Source: an uncultured Desulfovibrio sp. (GTDB lineage: Bacteria > Desulfobacterota > Desulfovibrionia > Desulfovibrionales > Desulfovibrionaceae). From it: 8,722 nucleotides of DNA. The notes below the pieces were generated by a model. It saw only the letters and a program-made list of their open reading frames with translations. It was not told the DNA's origin and made no database searches. Positions 1 through 6,686 of this stretch are shown piece after piece. The stretch is taken from positions 1-8,722 of the forward strand of contig CALBAX010000139.1 in assembly GCA_937926875.1 (NCBI GenBank). Direction: 5' to 3'. Positions within the stretch are counted from its first letter, which is position 1; every line of letters starts with the position of its first letter. Made by a program: the position numbers and the translations under genes.

Positions 1-1366
1 ACAAGGGGGACAGGCGCTCGACACGATGCTGGCTGCCTACGGTCTCGGCACCGCCGATGCTGAACTCTTGTCCATATTGGCTGCCTTGAAGACCCGCCGT
101 GCGGAATGGGAACGCCAGACAGCGAATCTTTCGCGCCTGACCGCTTCCCGGCAGGAACTCGAGCTGGCGGCAAGCCAGCACGATCAGGAAGTGAAGTCGC
201 AGCAGGCGCATCTGGAGTCACAGCAGCGGGAAGCCCGGGAGCGGGAAGGTCAATGGAAAAAGCTGCACGAACAGCGTTTGGCCCTGTTTGCTGAAAAAGA
301 TGTCGAGGAAGTCGAAGCCGATCTGGCCCAAGCAGTGTCACGGGATGAACAGCGGCTTGCCGATCAGACAGCCGTGGTCAGCAGAATGTCGGATGTGGTC
401 ACCATGACAGAATCCGCCATCAGAGAAAAAAACGCCTTGCTGGCCAGCATCGCCGAACAGACCGCGCATGCCGGGCAGGCTTTCGCACAGGGCCTGGAAC
501 AGGAATCCTTCGCCGATGAGCGGAGTTTTTTGCAAGCCTGCCTGCCTGCGGAAGAAAGGGAAGGGCTGGAGCGCCTGTCGCAGGAGCTGCACGAAGCCCG
601 CATGGAACTGGCCGGGCGGGGCAGGGCAGCCAGGGAGCATCTGGCCACCGAGACCGCGAAGGCCCTGACGACAAAGAACAGGGAAGAGCTGGGGCAGGAG
701 CTGGCAGCGCTGGAACTCCGTCAGGCGGCGTTGCAGCAGGAACAGGGCTCCTGCCTGCAACGACTGGCTGACAATGAGCGTTTGCGGCAGGAGCAGCGCG
801 TGCTTGTGGAGCGCATCGAACAGCAGGAGAACGTGTTCGAGCAATGGTCCGCGTTACAGGAGCTGATAGGTTCCGCTGACGGGAAAAAATTCCGTAACAT
901 CGTCCAGCAGATGAACCTTGAATTGATGGTCGCCCACGCCAACCGGCAGCTGGTCAAAATGAGTGACCGTTATGTGCTGGAAGTGGGCAACGGGCCGCTG
1001 GAGCTCAATATCCGCGACAACTACCAGGCGGGGGAGGTGCGCAGCACCAAAAATCTTTCCGGGGGGGAAAGCTTCCTTGTCAGCCTGGCCCTGGCCCTGG
1101 GGCTTTCCCAGATGGCCAGCCGTACCACCCGGGTCGACTCTCTGTTCCTTGATGAAGGCTTCGGCACGCTGGATGAGGATGCCCTGGACACGGCGTTGAG
1201 TACCCTGGCCAGCCTGCAACAGCGGGGGAAGCTCATCGGCATCATCTCCCATGTGCAGGGATTGAAGGAGCGGGTCCCCACCCAGATAGAGGTAGTTCCC
1301 GTCGGCGGCGGCAGGAGCCGGATCCTTGGTCCCGGATGCCAGAACAAAACTGGCATTACTAATTGA
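1..1366 (+). CDS. sbcC: SbcC, ATPase subunit of SbcCD nuclease (C-terminal part, 5' truncated)
   Basis: SbcC is the SMC/Rad50-like ATPase that pairs with the SbcD nuclease to open hairpins and process DNA ends in the cytoplasm. The reading frame is open to the left edge (first whole codon at base 2), so the ATG at 26 is an internal Met. Counting from that Met, roughly residues 10-290 are Glu/Gln/Arg/Ala-rich heptad-like sequence, the returning coiled-coil arm. The C-terminal ATPase lobe follows: ABC signature LSGGES at 344-349, Walker B SLFLDEG with Asp376-Glu377, D-loop GTLD at 380-383, and the switch His409 in IISHV. The tail IEVVPVGGG is typical of the family end. Walker A and the CxxC zinc hook should lie in the missing part, and the partner sbcD is usually just upstream, also outside the window. 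An annotation of RecN or a generic SMC protein is less likely, given the DEGFGTLD motif and the ISHVQGLKERVPTQI ending, which are SbcC-like. Confidence 0.93.
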   Translation, partial: QGGQALDTMLAAYGLGTADAELLSILAALKTRRAEWERQTANLSRLTASRQELELAASQHDQEVKSQQAHLESQQREAREREGQWKKLHEQRLALFAEKDVEEVEADLAQAVSRDEQRLADQTAVVSRMSDVVTMTESAIREKNALLASIAEQTAHAGQAFAQGLEQESFADERSFLQACLPAEEREGLERLSQELHEARMELAGRGRAAREHLATETAKALTTKNREELGQELAALELRQAALQQEQGSCLQRLADNERLRQEQRVLVERIEQQENVFEQWSALQELIGSADGKKFRNIVQQMNLELMVAHANRQLVKMSDRYVLEVGNGPLELNIRDNYQAGEVRSTKNLSGGESFLVSLALALGLSQMASRTTRVDSLFLDEGFGTLDEDALDTALSTLASLQQRGKLIGIISHVQGLKERVPTQIEVVPVGGGRSRILGPGCQNKTGITN

Positions 1367-1398
1367 TAATATATCCTGCTTATAGCGCAACATATGGC

Positions 1399-1450
1399 GA
1401 AACTCCTGAAAACGGCTTAAAATCGACTTTAGGCTGTTTTCAGGAGTTTC
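1399..1450. repeat. Long near-perfect inverted repeat (23-bp stem, 6-base loop)
   Basis: Bases 1399-1421 pair with 1428-1450 around the loop ATCGAC. The outer 15 base pairs are perfect (GAAACTCCTGAAAAC against its complement), and the inner eight include two G-U pairs. It lies 33 bases after the sbcC stop. The nearest T-run begins only at 1470, about 20 bases past the stem, so it is not a textbook intrinsic terminator. It could still end the sbcC transcript, protect its 3' end, or be a small repeat element found elsewhere in the genome. Confidence 0.75.
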
Positions 1451-1480
1451 TGATTATTGGGTCGAAAAATTTTTTTTAAG

Positions 1481-1514
1481 GGCTTAAAATCAAAATTTGA
1501 GCCATATATTTTTT
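1481..1514 (+). terminator. Possible weak intrinsic terminator downstream of sbcC
   Basis: GGCTTAAA at 1481-1488 pairs with TTTGAGCC at 1496-1503 (eight pairs, one of them G-U) around a seven-base loop. After five bases comes a six-T run at 1509-1514. The stem is AT-rich and so weak, but the position and orientation suit the end of the sbcC transcript. The same stretch is AT-rich enough to be a promoter UP-like region instead. Confidence 0.4.
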
Positions 1515-1734
1515 AAAAACTATTCCTGATAAGTTATTCCAGGAACCCTCGAGAGGCAGACGCGGACAGTATGCAGGAAAAATCATCTCCCATAAGCCAA
1601 TTATTTAAAGTTTTACATGAACTTTATAGGGAATTTTCCTTTCTTGCCTCCCTGGCAGGGATCAGCGTCCAAAATTTGTCCACCTGTCCAAAAATTAGCC
1701 ATATCCCGTGCCGGGATCGCTGCCAGCATCTTTG

Positions 1735-1763
1735 TTGTTTTCTGGCGGTGAATGCGCTATACA
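1735..1763 (+). promoter_or_regulatory. Candidate sigma70-type promoter for rpsA-htrA
   Basis: TTGTTT at 1735-1740 and TATACA at 1758-1763 are separated by exactly 17 bases, the preferred spacing. The matches are partial (TTG in the -35; TATA in the -10). Transcription would begin near 1770 and give a leader of about 38 bases before the ATG at 1808. It also excludes translation from the upstream ATG at 1571. Called by eye. Confidence 0.4.
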
Positions 1764-1791
1764 AGGGGACTTCACAGGAAATTATTTGTTT

Positions 1792-1797
1792 AAGGAG
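1792..1797 (+). promoter_or_regulatory. Ribosome-binding site that fixes the rpsA start
   Basis: AAGGAG lies ten bases before the ATG at 1808. It supports that ATG over the in-frame ATG at 1571, which is preceded by GGCAGACGCGGACAGT and has no comparable site. Confidence 0.7.
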
Positions 1798-1807
1798 CAA
1801 ATATACC

Positions 1808-3271
1808 ATGACTGACGAAAAAAATCTGTCCACCTTCGAAGAAGGCAGCGAAGACTTCGCCGCCATGTTCGCGGCCCAGGAAGCCGGCACTGTGCGCCTG
1901 CAGCCTGGTCAGAAAGTGACGGGCACCATCATCACCATCACCGGTGACTCTGTCTTTGTGGATGTGGGCATCAAGCTGGATGGTATCATGGACCGCAAGG
2001 ACATCCTCGATGCCGAAGGCAACGAAAGCGTTGCCCCCGGTGACAGCATCGAAGTCTATGTTGTGGGTACCTCCGCTGGTGAGATCCGTCTGTCCCGCTC
2101 CATGAGTGGCGCCGGCATGGCTGCCCTGGAAGACGCCCGTGACGCCGGTGTGCCCGTGGATGGCCGTGTGACCGGTACCTGCAAGGGCGGTTACACTGTC
2201 AGCGTGATGGGCAAGAATGCCTTCTGTCCCGGCAGCCAGATGGACAGCGTGAGCGTGGCCGACGCCGAAGCCCTGGTGGGCCGCACCATGCAGTTCCTCA
2301 TCATCCGTGTGGAAAACCGCGGCCGCAACATCGTGGTTTCCCGCCGTGCCCTGCTGGATCGCGAACGTCAGGAAAACCTGGAAAAGGTCCTGGCTTCCCT
2401 CAATGTGGGCGATACCGTCGAAGGCCGCATCACCCGTCTGGCCTCCTTTGGTGCCTTCATGGAACTGGCCCCCGGCGTGGAGGGCATGATCCATCTTTCC
2501 GAACTGTCCTGGTCCCGTGTGAACAGCGCTGACGAAGCTGTAGCCGTGGGCGATATAGTGCGCGCCAAGCTCCTGTCTGTCAGCAAGGACGACAAGGGCC
2601 GCACCCGCATCTCCCTGTCCCGCAAGAAGGCTGAAGGCGATCCCTGGCTGCAGGCCGCCGATCGCCTGGCCGCCGGTACCGTGGTGGAAGGCAAGGTCGT
2701 GCGCATCGCTCCCTTTGGCGCCTTCGTTGAGCTGCTCCCCGGCGTGGAAGGCCTGGTGCACCTTTCCGAAATGTCCTGGACCAAGCGCGTGAACAAGGCC
2801 GAGGACGTGGTGAACGTGGGCGATGTGATCTCCGTCAAGATCAAGGAGATCAACGTGGAAAGCCGTCGTATCTCCCTGAGTCTGCGTGACGCCGAAGGCG
2901 ATCCCTGGCAGGATGCCGGCCAGCGCTTCGCAGCCGGTACCGTGGTGACCGGTACGGTGGAAAGCCGCAGCCAGTTCGGCCTGTTCGTGAGCCTGGCTCC
3001 CGGCATCACCGGCCTGCTGCCCGCCGGCGTCATCAAAAATGCCAAGAACAGCGGCGAATTCTCCAAGCTGGACAAGGGCGACAGCGTGACCCTGGTCGTG
3101 CAGTCCGTGGATACGGCTGCCCGCCGCATCAGCCTGGCCCCCGAAGGCATGGAAGAAGCTTCCGCCGTCGAAGACAAATCCTGGAAACAGCACACCAGTT
3201 CCGCTCCCAAGGATGCCGGCATGGGCATCATGGCACAGGCTTTGCAGAAGGCTCTGCAAAACAAACGCTAA
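1808..3271 (+). CDS. rpsA: Ribosomal protein S1-type protein, five S1 domains
   Basis: This is an S1-family RNA-binding protein of 487 residues, expected to act on the 30S subunit in loading mRNA. It has a short acidic lead (about residues 1-30), then five S1 OB-fold repeats starting near 34, 114, 201, 290 and 377. Repeat 2 has the degenerate form typical of S1 repeat 2 (KGGYTVSVMGKNAFCPGSQ followed by RNIVVSRRALLDRE). Repeats 3 and 4 are the canonical pair (FGAFMELAPGVEGMIHLSE and FGAFVELLPGVEGLVHLSE), and AEGDPW recurs at the domain joints. E. coli S1 has six repeats and about 557 residues, so this form is shorter. The start at 1808 rests on the ribosome-binding site, the promoter position and where homology begins. 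It is followed after 14 bases by htrA and is probably co-transcribed with it. Some Desulfovibrio carry, as I recall, more than one S1 gene, so this may be an S1 paralogue rather than the main ribosomal S1. Confidence 0.88.
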   Translation: MTDEKNLSTFEEGSEDFAAMFAAQEAGTVRLQPGQKVTGTIITITGDSVFVDVGIKLDGIMDRKDILDAEGNESVAPGDSIEVYVVGTSAGEIRLSRSMSGAGMAALEDARDAGVPVDGRVTGTCKGGYTVSVMGKNAFCPGSQMDSVSVADAEALVGRTMQFLIIRVENRGRNIVVSRRALLDRERQENLEKVLASLNVGDTVEGRITRLASFGAFMELAPGVEGMIHLSELSWSRVNSADEAVAVGDIVRAKLLSVSKDDKGRTRISLSRKKAEGDPWLQAADRLAAGTVVEGKVVRIAPFGAFVELLPGVEGLVHLSEMSWTKRVNKAEDVVNVGDVISVKIKEINVESRRISLSLRDAEGDPWQDAGQRFAAGTVVTGTVESRSQFGLFVSLAPGITGLLPAGVIKNAKNSGEFSKLDKGDSVTLVVQSVDTAARRISLAPEGMEEASAVEDKSWKQHTSSAPKDAGMGIMAQALQKALQNKR

Positions 3272-3275
3272 GGAG
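3270..3275 (+). promoter_or_regulatory. Ribosome-binding site of htrA overlapping the rpsA stop
   Basis: The rpsA stop TAA at 3269-3271 shares bases with AAGGAG at 3270-3275. The ATG at 3286 is ten bases downstream. The in-frame GTG at 3277 is only one base away and cannot use this site, so 3286 is the better start. The overlap suggests that ribosomes ending rpsA can help start htrA. Confidence 0.7.
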
Positions 3276-3285
3276 TGTGCCCTGT

Positions 3286-4728
3286 ATGAGGATTAAACAC
3301 TTTCTCCCTGCCGTGCTGACTCTGGTCCTGTTCACGGCAGCGCAATTCGCCCAGGCGGCCAGCCTTCCTGAGTTCAGCGAGCTGGCGGCCAAATGCGGCC
3401 CGGCTGTCGTCAACATCAGTGCGGAGCGTACCTCCCCGGCTGCGACCGGTCCTGAGGAATTCTTCGGTGAGATGTTCCGTGGCATGCCGCCGGGAGCGGA
3501 CCGCTTCTTCGAATTCTTTGGCGGTCCCAATGCGCGCGGAAAGCGTCCTCCGCAAAAACAGATGTCGCGTGGTTCCGGTTTCATCATCTCGCCTGATGGC
3601 TACATCGTGACCAACTATCATGTGGTGGCTGACGGCGACACCATCCAGGTGACGCTGGACGAAAGCAATGGCAAGACTGCCCCGCTGACGGCCACGGTCG
3701 TGGGAACGGACGAAGATACTGACCTTGCCCTGCTCAAGGTCGAGGCCAAAAAGGATCTGCCTTTCCTCAAGTTCGGTGATTCTGACGCTCTGCTGGTAGG
3801 GGAATGGCTGCTGGCCATCGGCAATCCTTTTGCTCTGGACCATACGGTCACAGCCGGTATCCTTTCGGCCAAGAACCGCAACATCCATGCCGGTCCGTTT
3901 GACAACTTCCTGCAGACGGATGCCTCCATCAACCCCGGCAACAGCGGTGGACCGCTGCTGAACATGAAGGGTGAGGTCATCGGCATCAATACGGCCATCA
4001 TCGCCAGCGGGCAGGGGATCGGCTTCGCCATCCCCAGCAACATGGCGGCTGGCATCGTGGAACAGATCAAGGGTGGCAAAAAGGTCAGCCGCGGCTGGAT
4101 CGGTGTGACCATCCAGGATGTGGATGAAAACACGGCCAAGGCCCTTGGCATGGAACATCCCAGCGGTGCCCTGGTGGCCAGTGTTTTGGACGGTGAGCCG
4201 GCGGCCAAGGCCGGCATTGAAGCCGGCGACGTCATCACAAAGGTCAACGGCAAGAGCGTGGAAGACGCCTCGGCCCTGCTGCGAGCCATCGCGGCTCACA
4301 AGCCCGGCACTTCGGTGACCCTGGTCGTGTGGCGCAATGGTAAGGCCGTGGATCTGGATGTGACGCTGGGCGACCGTCAGGCTGGTGTCAACACCGGCAA
4401 GTCTTCCGAAGCCGGCCAGAAGCAGCAGAACCAGGGGCAGCTCGGTCTGACCGTGCGTCCCCTCAAGGATGAGGAGCGCCGCGAACTGAAGCTGGAAGGC
4501 AAGGGCGGCCTGCTGGTCCTGGATGTGGATCCCGGCAAGCCCGCTGCCGAAGCCGGTGTCCGCCCCGGTGATGTCATCGTCAAAGCCAACCGTCAGGCGG
4601 TGTCTTCGCCCGAAGACCTGTCAAAGATCGTGGCAGGCGAGGGCAGCAAGCGAGGCGCTGTCATGCTGCAGATCAACCGTCGTGGCGAGAATATCTTCCG
4701 GGCGGTTCCAGTCAGCAACGGAAAGTAA
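3286..4728 (+). CDS. htrA: Periplasmic Do-family serine protease (HtrA/DegP/DegQ type)
   Basis: This is a trypsin-like protease and chaperone that degrades misfolded envelope proteins in the periplasm. Translated from ATG 3286 it is 480 residues. The N-terminus is a Sec signal peptide: MRIKH, a hydrophobic core, then AQA before Ala25 as the likely cleavage site. The protease domain carries the full triad: His112 in TNYHVV, Asp146 in DTDLALLKV and Ser220 in GNSGGPLL, so it should be active. A Phe/Gly-rich LA-type loop lies around residues 55-85. PDZ1 starts near 270 (RGWIGVTIQDV) and PDZ2 near 386 (LGLTVRPL), joined by a Gln-rich linker. Length and two-PDZ architecture match DegP, DegQ and MucD; the sequence alone does not decide between them. 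It is the distal gene of an apparent operon with rpsA and is followed by a strong terminator. Pairing a translation protein with an envelope protease may reflect common growth or stress control, which is inference. Confidence 0.95.
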   Translation: MRIKHFLPAVLTLVLFTAAQFAQAASLPEFSELAAKCGPAVVNISAERTSPAATGPEEFFGEMFRGMPPGADRFFEFFGGPNARGKRPPQKQMSRGSGFIISPDGYIVTNYHVVADGDTIQVTLDESNGKTAPLTATVVGTDEDTDLALLKVEAKKDLPFLKFGDSDALLVGEWLLAIGNPFALDHTVTAGILSAKNRNIHAGPFDNFLQTDASINPGNSGGPLLNMKGEVIGINTAIIASGQGIGFAIPSNMAAGIVEQIKGGKKVSRGWIGVTIQDVDENTAKALGMEHPSGALVASVLDGEPAAKAGIEAGDVITKVNGKSVEDASALLRAIAAHKPGTSVTLVVWRNGKAVDLDVTLGDRQAGVNTGKSSEAGQKQQNQGQLGLTVRPLKDEERRELKLEGKGGLLVLDVDPGKPAAEAGVRPGDVIVKANRQAVSSPEDLSKIVAGEGSKRGAVMLQINRRGENIFRAVPVSNGK

Positions 4729-4745
4729 TCCCGATTCGTAATCAA

Positions 4746-4775
4746 CGAGGGGGGCGTGAAGCCCCCCTCGTTTTT
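4746..4775 (+). terminator. Strong intrinsic terminator after htrA
   Basis: CGAGGGGGGC at 4746-4755 pairs perfectly with GCCCCCCTCG at 4761-4770 around the loop GTGAA and is followed directly by five T at 4771-4775. It begins 17 bases after the htrA stop and separates the rpsA-htrA unit from pgm. Confidence 0.93.
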
Positions 4776-4832
4776 AGTCCGGGGCTTGCGGGTCGACAGG
4801 GGAAACGATAGAAAAGGGCAGGAGGATACATC

Positions 4833-6473
4833 ATGGCAGTACATCCCCATGCCGGCAAGCTGCCGGCGCCCGAGACTCTGGAAAACATTCCCGCGCTCGT
4901 CAGTGCCTACTATACGGAATCGCCTGATCCGCATCAGGCCACACAACGTGTGTCTTTTGGAACGTCCGGGCACCGTGGTTCTTCGTTGAAGCAGACCTTC
5001 AACGAACGCCATATCCACGCCATCACCCAGGCTGTCTGTGATTACCGCAAACAGTGCGGCATCACCGGCCCTCTGTTCATGGGCGGCGATACGCACGCCC
5101 TGTCGGAACCGGCCTTTCGCAGTGCCCTCGAAGTCCTGACGGCCAATGACGTCCAAGTCCTCATCTCCCACGACGGTTCCGCCACAGCGACCCCTGCGGT
5201 CTCCCATGCCATCCTGTGCTGGAACAGCGAGCACGGCAGTCAGGCTCTGGCTGACGGCATCATCATCACGCCTTCCCACAACCCTCCGGCTGATGGTGGC
5301 TTCAAATACAATCCGCCGCATGGCGGCCCGGCCGAAACAGCGGTGACCGCCTGGATCGAGAAACAGGCCAATATCTATCTCGACCATCTCAATTGTGACG
5401 TCCATCGCCTGCCGTACAGCAGTGCCCGCCGGTCTTCTCTGGTGCAAGGCTATGATTTTACCGCCCGCTATGTGGAAGACCTGCCGCGCATCCTGGATAT
5501 GGACAGCATCGCTGCTTCCGGTATCGCCCTGGGGGTCGACCCGCTGGGCGGTGCCAGTCTCTCGCTGTGGGAACCCATAGCCGAGCGCTACAAGCTGCGT
5601 CTGACTGTAGTCAACAAAGTCATCGATCCCACATTCCGTTTTGTCCCCTGCGACAAGGACGGCAAGATCAGGATGGACTGCTCTTCACCGTATGTCATGA
5701 GCGGCCTGCTTGACATGCGTGATCGCTTCGATCTGGCCTTTGCCTGTGACCCGGATTCGGATCGCCATGGCATCGTGGCCAAAAGCGGTCTGATGAACCC
5801 CAATCACTATCTGGCTACTGTTGCCTGGCATTTATTCCGCAGCCGCTTCCATTGGCAGGCCGATGCCGGTATCGGCAAAACCCTGGTGACCAGTGCCATG
5901 CTGGACAGGGTAGGCCAGGAACTGGGACGCAAGGTCATCGAAGTCCCGGTCGGCTTCAAATGGTTCGTGCCCTATCTGACTGACGGCAGCTGCGGCATGG
6001 GCTGTGAGGAAAGTGCCGGGGCTTCCTTCCTCTGCTTTGACGGCAGTCCCTGGAGCACGGACAAGGACGGTCCCTTGCTCTGCCTGCTGGCAGCGGAAAT
6101 GGCCGCCCGCGAAGAACGTGGGCCGGACGAGATCTATCACAGCCTGACGGATCAATTCGGCGCTCCGTTGTATCAACGCCAGGATGCCCCGGCCGACGAT
6201 CATGTGCGCGCCTGCCTCAAATCCCTGAAAGCGGAGGATGTCCAGATGCGGACAGTGGCGGGATCCCCGGTCACCGAGATCCTGACAACGGCGCCGGGGA
6301 ACGGGGCTGCCATTGGCGGGGTCAAGGTTTGCAGTCAGGATGGCTGGTTTGCCATCCGGCCTTCCGGGACCGAGGCCATCTGCAAGGTCTACGCGGAAAG
6401 CTTCCTCGGGGAACAGCACTTGCACGCCCTGCACGGAGAAGCCCAGGCATTGTTGCAGCGTTTGCTGGCCTGA
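4833..6473 (+). CDS. pgm: Phosphoglucomutase (alpha-D-glucose phosphate-specific)
   Basis: This cytoplasmic enzyme interconverts glucose 1-phosphate and glucose 6-phosphate, linking central metabolism to glycogen and to nucleotide sugars for envelope polysaccharide. The 546-residue product has the length and order of E. coli Pgm as I recall it. Near the N-terminus is FGTSGHRGS (about 42-50). The phosphoserine loop TPSHNPP puts the catalytic Ser at 148. The Mg-binding loop DPDSDRHG begins at Asp306. The sugar-binding region has VPVGFKWF and later EESAGASF, and the C-terminal phosphate-binding loop RPSGTE begins at Arg509. All key residues are present. AGGAGG at 4820-4825 sits seven bases before the ATG. 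It lies about 60 bases beyond the htrA terminator, so it needs its own promoter or readthrough; I see no convincing promoter in the short gap. It is followed by a terminator shared with the converging rluB. Confidence 0.97.
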   Translation: MAVHPHAGKLPAPETLENIPALVSAYYTESPDPHQATQRVSFGTSGHRGSSLKQTFNERHIHAITQAVCDYRKQCGITGPLFMGGDTHALSEPAFRSALEVLTANDVQVLISHDGSATATPAVSHAILCWNSEHGSQALADGIIITPSHNPPADGGFKYNPPHGGPAETAVTAWIEKQANIYLDHLNCDVHRLPYSSARRSSLVQGYDFTARYVEDLPRILDMDSIAASGIALGVDPLGGASLSLWEPIAERYKLRLTVVNKVIDPTFRFVPCDKDGKIRMDCSSPYVMSGLLDMRDRFDLAFACDPDSDRHGIVAKSGLMNPNHYLATVAWHLFRSRFHWQADAGIGKTLVTSAMLDRVGQELGRKVIEVPVGFKWFVPYLTDGSCGMGCEESAGASFLCFDGSPWSTDKDGPLLCLLAAEMAAREERGPDEIYHSLTDQFGAPLYQRQDAPADDHVRACLKSLKAEDVQMRTVAGSPVTEILTTAPGNGAAIGGVKVCSQDGWFAIRPSGTEAICKVYAESFLGEQHLHALHGEAQALLQRLLA

Positions 6474-6485
6474 ACCGACATGAGA

Positions 6486-6507
6486 CAATTTGAATACAAT
6501 TTGAATT
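6486..6507. repeat. Two-copy 11-bp tandem repeat
   Basis: CAATTTGAATA at 6486-6496 is followed directly by CAATTTGAATT at 6497-6507, differing only in the last base. It sits just after the pgm stop and before its terminator. No function is apparent. Confidence 0.7.
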
Positions 6508-6511
6508 GCAT

Positions 6512-6541
6512 AAAAAAGGACGCCGTCAGGCGTCCTTTTTT
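6512..6541. terminator. Bidirectional intrinsic terminator between pgm and rluB
   Basis: A 13-bp perfect stem (6512-6524 with 6529-6541) encloses the loop GTCA. The core is GGACGCC with GGCGTCC, and A6 and T6 flank it, so each strand reads a GC hairpin followed by a U-run. It begins 38 bases after the pgm stop. For the converging rluB it lies about 145 bases past the stop. Confidence 0.92.
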
Positions 6542-6553
6542 ATGTTTTATCTC

Positions 6554-6592
6554 AGCTAGATGCGGCCCCTAATGGCATCTGCCATTCTAGCT
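6554..6592. repeat. Nested inverted repeats between pgm and rluB
   Basis: AGCTAGA at 6554-6560 is complementary to TCTAGCT at 6586-6592. Inside it, AATGGCA at 6571-6577 is complementary to TGCCATT at 6580-6586. The two share one base, so a single fold would be a branched or extended hairpin. A TTTT follows on the plus strand. It may be a secondary terminator or a protein-binding palindrome. Confidence 0.4.
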
Positions 6593-6686
6593 TTTCGATA
6601 AAAAATATTTCCCGGCTCAGCCGCCATCCAAACCTTGAGGCTTCCTCAACGTAGCAATCAGACAGCGGACGCCCTGTTATGGTCCT

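Larger units (their letters stand above)
1367..1807. other. AT-rich intergenic region between sbcC and rpsA
   Basis: These 441 bases hold no convincing gene. The first half is strongly AT-rich, with an A5T8 tract at 1465-1477 and two hairpins (annotated separately). The second half contains a probable promoter at 1735-1763 and the rpsA ribosome-binding site. The rpsA frame happens to stay open upstream as far as an ATG at 1571, but that stretch has no S1 homology, many Cys, His and Leu codons unlike the gene itself, and no ribosome-binding site before 1571. A six-base inverted repeat (TTCCTG at 1523-1528, CAGGAA at 1540-1545) is also present and may be chance. Confidence 0.7.

Noticed and set aside
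854..1393. Minus-strand open frame opposite the sbcC end
   Set aside because: It overlaps the conserved SbcC ATPase motifs and shows no recognisable protein features.
1790..3259. Open frame of 489 codons on the minus strand opposite rpsA
   Set aside because: It mirrors the strong codon bias of rpsA, is full of His, Gly and Ala without any domain, and the plus strand clearly encodes S1 repeats.
3277..3285. GTG at 3277 as the htrA start
   Set aside because: It is one base from the Shine-Dalgarno and would place Pro and Cys before a standard signal peptide; ATG 3286 is correctly spaced.
3268..4299. Minus-strand open frame of 343 codons opposite htrA
   Set aside because: It is antisense to the protease domain with its intact catalytic triad; composition reflects the opposite strand.
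4786..4814. TTGCGG and TAGAAA as a pgm promoter
   Set aside because: Spacing is 17, but transcription would start within the ribosome-binding site, leaving no usable leader.
4593..5447. Minus-strand open frame spanning the end of htrA and start of pgm
   Set aside because: It crosses a strong terminator and two well-supported genes on the other strand and has no recognisable domain.
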